Source: an uncultured Armatimonadota bacterium
Lineage (GTDB): Bacteria > Armatimonadota > Armatimonadia > Armatimonadales > Armatimonadaceae
DNA: 9,112 nt
Assembly: GCA_903924445.1 (NCBI GenBank)
Contig: CAIYBQ010000581.1
Coordinates: 1 to 9,112 of the forward strand
Direction of reading: 5' to 3'
Shown: positions 6,349 to 9,112 of the stretch, piece by piece
How the letters are laid out: each line of letters starts with the position of its first letter
Position numbering within the stretch: the first letter of the stretch is position 1
Translations under genes and position numbers: made by a program
The notes under the pieces: model-generated
The model's input: only the letters and a program-made list of their open reading frames with translations
Told to the model about the DNA's origin: nothing
Database searches by the model: none

Positions 6349-7032
6349 TTAGATTTTCCCGTTCCGCCCGCGGACCCAGCCAAGCAAAATACATTCCTGC
6401 GCGCTGTAATACGTCCCGAGAACCAGAACGCCCGAGTATGGAAGCGGCTGGATGAACTTATTCATCGCCAAAAGCGAGTCACTGATGACAAAGAAGAGCG
6501 CACCAAACAAGACCGTGCGATTTTCAAGCGTTGGCGCTGCCTTGTAGCGGGCAGCAGCAATCATCGCCATCGTTAGAATCACTGTGAGATAGAGCATCAC
6601 AGGAGCCACAAGTCCTCCGGCGACCCCACCCGATTTGATGAGCCAGGTAGCCATTATGGCACCGAAGAGCACGAGCGGTACCGATGCGGCCACATTCCAA
6701 GCACTTGGGCCAGACTTCATAAAGAGGATGCAATACAAGACATGCGCGGTCAGAAAACTGGCCAGCCCTTGGATAAAGAAGCCACTCCACGCGAGAAACG
6801 CATCCCCGGCGATCGATGCCGCCCACGCGCAAAGCATCAGGACTCTCAGGTTACGCGGCTGGGCTGCAAAGCGTTGATGCGTAACTAACGTGAGCATTAA
6901 GAAGACCATCGCGCCAAGCTTTGCGACTTTGTACGCTACCCCCTCGGATGCAATCGGCCACGGGAGCTGCTCCGAAAACACCGCAAGGATGGCTAGCAGG
7001 TGAAAAATGTCCATCAGGCGTCGGTGCAGCAT
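6349..7032 (-). CDS. YhhN/TMEM86-family lysoplasmalogenase
   Basis: A 227-residue polytopic membrane protein with about eight hydrophobic segments, matching the YhhN family. Characterised members (mammalian TMEM86, some bacterial YhhN) hydrolyse the vinyl-ether bond of lysoplasmalogens to a fatty aldehyde and a glycerophospho-headgroup. Signature residues are present: G76-D77 in SIAGDAFLAW, H97 and Y100 in FLTAHVLY, S184-D185-S186 in FFVISDSLLAMNKF, and Y209/Q212 in YYSAQECILLGW. D77 and D185 are the probable catalytic acids. The start at 7032 (ATG) has GAG 4 nt upstream and a basic N-terminus before the first segment. An ATG at 7014 would shorten it by six residues. The frame is open further upstream, but that part is antisense to the NIPSNAP gene and is not coding. 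Whether this organism makes plasmalogens cannot be judged here. It is divergent from the NIPSNAP gene (108 bp). Confidence 0.87.
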   Translation of the reverse strand: MLHRRLMDIFHLLAILAVFSEQLPWPIASEGVAYKVAKLGAMVFLMLTLVTHQRFAAQPRNLRVLMLCAWAASIAGDAFLAWSGFFIQGLASFLTAHVLYCILFMKSGPSAWNVAASVPLVLFGAIMATWLIKSGGVAGGLVAPVMLYLTVILTMAMIAAARYKAAPTLENRTVLFGALFFVISDSLLAMNKFIQPLPYSGVLVLGTYYSAQECILLGWVRGRNGKI

Positions 7033-7126
7033 GTTACTCGTGATGTTCACACACCCTTGCTGAAGTCTGCCACGTGCAGGAATCGTGTGGGTACCCGATG
7101 AACCTCGAGTGTGGCACCTTTGCGGC

Positions 7127-7132
7127 AGGAGA
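7127..7132 (+). promoter_or_regulatory. Shine-Dalgarno site deciding the NIPSNAP start
   Basis: AGGAGA lies 8 nt before the ATG at 7141 and is the best Shine-Dalgarno sequence in the window. It decides against the in-frame ATG at 7111, which has none. It also shows that this organism does use canonical ribosome binding sites alongside starts that lack them. Confidence 0.8.
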
Positions 7133-7140
7133 TTTCGGAA

Positions 7141-7914
7141 ATGCCAATAACACGACGCACACTGCTTGCGGGAGCTGCTGCCATGACGATTGCACCGGCT
7201 GTGGATGCAGCCAAAAAGGACACTTATCTCTACGAACTGCGTGTTTATCACTGCCATCCAGGCCGCGCCGCGGCACTGCACACACGCTTTCAAAAGCGCA
7301 CGATTGGCATTTTCAAGCGCTGCGGGATGGAAGTCATGGGCTTCTGGGATGTGAATGGCAAGGAAAACGATGTCGTTTACATGGTCCGCCATAAGAACCG
7401 CGATGCCCGTGAAAAGGCTTGGAAGGCATTTGGCAAAGATCCTGAATGGGCGCTTGCCGTCAAGGAATCGGAAGAAAAGGATGGCCCTATCGTAGCGAAG
7501 GCCGATACCTACCTCTTCAATGCAACCGACTTCTCACCTGCGGTGAAGACGGGTCAGAAAGGCGATGCACGCCTCTATGAGCTCCGTACATACACATCGA
7601 GCCCCGGGAACCTTGAGCGCCTCGTACAACGCTTCCGCGGTGGCACCGTCAAGCTGTTCGAAAAGCACGGCATGGAAAACAGTGTTTACGGAACACTGGA
7701 TGCCGACCAGCCAGCTGCCAAGGAAACGTTGATCTACCTGTTGGTGCACAAGAGCGAAGCCGCCCGTAATGAGAGCTTCAAGAACTTTGGCTCCGATCCA
7801 GAGTGGAGAGCACACCTCGCGAAGAGTGAACAGGATGCAGGCGGTCCATTGACGGCACCAGGCGGAGTCAAGAGTGAGCTGCTGAAGCCGACCAGCTACT
7901 CCCCGATGCGCTAA
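7141..7914 (+). CDS. Tat-exported tandem NIPSNAP-domain protein
   Basis: A 257-residue protein with a short twin-arginine-type signal: ITRRTLLAGAAAMTIAPAVDA, with a likely cleavage after about residue 23-24. Two NIPSNAP (dimeric alpha-beta barrel) domains follow. Domain 1 (about 28-128) opens YLYELRVYHCHPG and holds CGMEVMGFWDV and AFGKDPEW. Domain 2 (about 144-250) opens RLYELRTYTSSPG and holds HGMENSVYGTLD and NFGSDPEW. The two halves are clearly homologous, so an internal duplication gives a pseudo-dimer in one chain. NIPSNAP proteins are of mostly unknown biochemical function; exported bacterial copies are common in planctomycete-, acidobacteria- and verrucomicrobia-like genomes. The start is set by the AGGAGA site 8 nt upstream. 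It is probably a single-gene unit, since a terminator lies just after the stop. The family is sure; the Tat route is likely, as RR precedes a hydrophobic stretch and an AxA-like end. Confidence 0.9.
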   Translation: MPITRRTLLAGAAAMTIAPAVDAAKKDTYLYELRVYHCHPGRAAALHTRFQKRTIGIFKRCGMEVMGFWDVNGKENDVVYMVRHKNRDAREKAWKAFGKDPEWALAVKESEEKDGPIVAKADTYLFNATDFSPAVKTGQKGDARLYELRTYTSSPGNLERLVQRFRGGTVKLFEKHGMENSVYGTLDADQPAAKETLIYLLVHKSEAARNESFKNFGSDPEWRAHLAKSEQDAGGPLTAPGGVKSELLKPTSYSPMR

Positions 7915-7930
7915 GCGGTCTCGCAAAGTG

Positions 7931-7962
7931 AAAAGCCCTCTACACATGTGGAGGGCTTTTTT
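7931..7962 (+). terminator. Rho-independent terminator, probably bidirectional
   Basis: AAAAGCCCTC and GAGGGCTTTT form a perfect 10-bp stem around TACACATGTG. A run of six T follows on the plus strand, 16 nt after the NIPSNAP stop. On the minus strand the same hairpin is followed by four T, and it lies a few bases past the Xre gene stop at 7968. It can therefore serve both convergent units. Confidence 0.93.
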
Positions 7963-7967
7963 GTTGC

Positions 7968-8183
7968 CTACGTTTTAGACTCATCCACAAAAACAAAAAC
8001 CTCTTCTATCCTCTTGCCAAACAACGCAGCAATCCGAAACGCTAGCTCCAAACTAGGCTGATACTTCCCGGACTCAATTGAGATAATCGTCTGGCGTGAA
8101 ACCCCGAGACGATCTGCAAGCTGTTGCTGCGTCATCTCATCCGCGTCAAAACGGCACCTACGCACACTGTTCTTAACGGGCAC
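7968..8183 (-). CDS. Small Xre/Cro-CI family transcriptional regulator
   Basis: A 71-residue single-domain DNA-binding protein. The helix-turn-helix is TQQQLADRLG (18-27) with recognition helix VSRQTIISIESG (28-39), followed by KYQPSLELAFRIAALFGKRIEEVF, the usual end of the small YozG-like group. The N-terminus (PVKNSVRRCRFDADEM) replaces the more common 'KNRIRELR' first helix. The start is GTG at 8181-8183, directly abutting the TAA of the upstream gene (TAAGTG). An in-frame stop there rules out any earlier start, and AAGGA lies 8 nt upstream. Regulators of this type usually sit next to a small membrane protein gene, as here, and probably control that pair. The target and signal are not known. 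Confidence 0.9.
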   Translation of the reverse strand: MPVKNSVRRCRFDADEMTQQQLADRLGVSRQTIISIESGKYQPSLELAFRIAALFGKRIEEVFVFVDESKT

Positions 8184-8624
8184 TTAGGTCGTCCTTCGGT
8201 ATTCGAAAACCTGCACACCATAATTAGAAAGCTCAGAGATAACCACACAGAGCAGTCCAAGCTGTCCAATAAATACGCCATCCCCTAGAAGCGGGAACAT
8301 TGGTCTCAATAACGAAGCACCGGTAACTAAAATGAGCACGCAGGAAATCAAGCAGACATAGGCCAGCGTGGATGCTTTATGCCGAATCGCGATGTCGCGT
8401 TCATCGGTGACTTGCTTCCTGTCGAGAATGCCGACGATTGCTGCCGGGATACCCGTGATGAACATCTGGGCGATAATCGCCCCGACAAAGGCAATGGTCG
8501 CCACACCCAAAGGAGGTGGAACGTTTGATGTCTGCACTAAATACGTCAGAAACGAAAAATACGGGATGTAGACAACCGCGATGGAAACAAGGCAAACCCA
8601 GGCGAGGCGTTCATTTGTACACAT
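8184..8624 (-). CDS. Four-segment membrane protein with DERD motif (DUF2178-like)
   Basis: A 146-residue inner-membrane protein with four predicted segments (about 9-29, 40-66, 84-106 and 114-137). The loop between segments 2 and 3 holds TDERDIAIRHKASTLAYVCL (73-92). This 'DERDxxIxxKAxxxAY' motif is typical of DUF2178-type proteins that are encoded next to small Xre regulators. Their function is unknown; a sensor or partner role for the regulator is a common guess, not established. ATG at 8624 has no Shine-Dalgarno sequence but sits 8 nt behind a good -10 box, so the transcript is probably leaderless. The Xre gene follows without a gap, so the two form an operon. The coding sequence is more AT-rich, by eye, than the genes to the left. 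Confidence 0.82.
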   Translation of the reverse strand: MCTNERLAWVCLVSIAVVYIPYFSFLTYLVQTSNVPPPLGVATIAFVGAIIAQMFITGIPAAIVGILDRKQVTDERDIAIRHKASTLAYVCLISCVLILVTGASLLRPMFPLLGDGVFIGQLGLLCVVISELSNYGVQVFEYRRTT

Positions 8625-8640
8625 GATGACAATTAGTACA
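8616..8640. promoter_or_regulatory. Inverted repeat TGTAC-N15-GTACA, candidate operator
   Basis: TGTAC (8616-8620) and GTACA (8636-8640) form a perfect 5-bp inverted repeat. It covers the -10 box, the predicted transcription start and the first codons of the membrane protein gene. A repressor bound here would block transcription, so it is a candidate autoregulatory site for the adjacent Xre protein. Five-base arms are short, so chance is possible. Confidence 0.3.
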
Positions 8641-8661
8641 GTTTTAATTACAATATGTCAA
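8633..8661 (-). promoter_or_regulatory. Sigma-70-type promoter of the membrane protein/Xre operon
   Basis: Reading the minus strand: a perfect -35 TTGACA (8661-8656), a 17-nt spacer (AT-rich TATTGTAATTAAAACTG) and -10 TACTAA (8638-8633). The -10 ends 8 nt before the ATG, so transcription should begin within one or two bases of the start codon. It is the strongest promoter match in the window. Confidence 0.65.
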
Positions 8662-8859
8662 GTAACCTTTACCTTAAGGTCGTAAATCTCGAGACAAACA
8701 AAACACCGCTGCTGGCCAACACTAAAAGCATCAAACGTTCAATCTAACGTGCCATTCAGAACTTAGCCCGATGTCTACAATCGTTCGGTTTCACACCATC
8801 CGTAAGAAGCACTTAACATTTCCACGATTTACGGTCTCCAGTTCGTGCCTAATTCCAGT

Positions 8860-8865
8860 CATAAT
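8860..8865 (+). promoter_or_regulatory. Candidate -10 box for the glycosyltransferase gene
   Basis: CATAAT (5 of 6 matches to TATAAT) ends 8 nt before the ATG at 8874, the same spacing as in the opposite-strand operon. No good -35 hexamer is found at 16-18 nt. A weak GAG 4 nt before the ATG could instead act as a Shine-Dalgarno sequence. The region between this and the divergent operon promoter (8662-8859) is AT-rich and holds no gene I can support. Confidence 0.33.
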
Positions 8866-8873
8866 CCGAGTGT

Positions 8874-9112
8874 ATGCAATTCTCAAATTTGAATGAGAGC
8901 GTCTCCGTTGTCATTCCTGGCTACAACGTGGCCTCGTACATCGAAGCCAGTCTCGCTTCGGTCTATGCTCAAACACACAAGCCGAGAGAAGTTATCTGCA
9001 TCAACGATGGCAGTACAGATGACACCCTTGCCGTCCTGCATCGCCTGCAAAACATCTACCCAGACCTCATCGTTATTGACCAGCCTAATGGTGGTGCGTG
9101 CTCAGCACGAAA
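8874..9112 (+). CDS. Family 2 glycosyltransferase, N-terminal part only
   Basis: The first 79 residues of a GT-A fold glycosyltransferase; the rest lies beyond the right edge. VSVVIPGYNVASYIEASLASV (10-30) is the nucleotide-binding first strand and helix, followed by YAQTHKPREVICINDGSTDDT. IND-GSTDDT (43-51) is the conserved uracil/UDP-contacting loop of GT2 enzymes, and QPNGGACSAR (70-79) matches the 'NxGxxxAR' region. The DXD motif and acceptor part are not in the window, so the sugar and product are unknown. Enzymes of this type usually build surface polysaccharide or glycosylate lipids or proteins. The ATG at 8874 is the first good start after a non-coding AT-rich stretch. It is divergent from the membrane protein/Xre operon (249 bp) and may open a polysaccharide locus to the right. 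Confidence 0.92.
   Translation, partial: MQFSNLNESVSVVIPGYNVASYIEASLASVYAQTHKPREVICINDGSTDDTLAVLHRLQNIYPDLIVIDQPNGGACSAR

Noticed and set aside
7033..7392. N-terminal extension of the lysoplasmalogenase frame into the NIPSNAP gene
   Set aside because: The extra 120 residues are hydrophilic, antisense to a confident gene and absent from the family, which starts near the first membrane segment.
1..9112. CRISPR array, transposon ends, toxin-antitoxin or known defence system
   Set aside because: No regularly spaced direct repeats, transposase, integrase or nuclease domains are seen. The Xre/membrane protein pair lacks a toxin-type partner.

Overview
The window is chromosomal-type bacterial DNA, about mid-50s % GC by eye, densely coded, with no rRNA, tRNA, CRISPR, transposase or phage gene that I can see. 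Gene content does not fix the organism. A TlpA-like protein with a long helical N-terminal region, a Tat-exported tandem NIPSNAP protein, and -10-like boxes placed only 8-9 nt before several start codons suggest a non-proteobacterial, probably diderm lineage (Armatimonadota, Planctomycetota, Acidobacteriota or similar). This placement is inference only.

Left part (1-3635), all on the minus strand. A three-gene ABC-2 export system is read right to left: ATPase, permease, permease. The genes overlap by 1 and 4 bases. A gene for a thioredoxin-fold TlpA-like protein (WCGPC motif) follows after 76 bases and runs off the left edge. These four are probably one transcription unit.

Middle (3705-4815), plus strand and divergent from the ABC genes. 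A small YbjN-like protein is followed 4 bases later by a class I SAM-dependent methyltransferase. A convergent hexapeptide-repeat acyltransferase (4867-5481, minus) follows. Divergent from it is a seven-segment membrane protein of unknown function (5621-6331, plus). That gene converges on a YhhN/TMEM86-type lysoplasmalogenase gene (6349-7032, minus). Divergent from this is a Tat-signal, double-NIPSNAP protein (7141-7914, plus), which ends at a clear hairpin terminator.

Right part (7968-9112). A two-gene unit on the minus strand encodes a four-segment membrane protein with a DERD motif and a small Xre-type repressor. It has the best promoter in the window (TTGACA-17-TACTAA) directly before the start codon. 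A family 2 glycosyltransferase begins at 8874 and runs off the right edge.

The most notable non-gene signals are the likely leaderless gene starts and a strong excess of the pentamer GGATG/CATCC (about 70 by hand count, against about 19 expected from composition). A third is an inverted repeat across the promoter and start of the membrane protein/Xre pair. I found no convincing new defence, mobile or RNA system. The genes look like several small, mostly independent envelope-related units.
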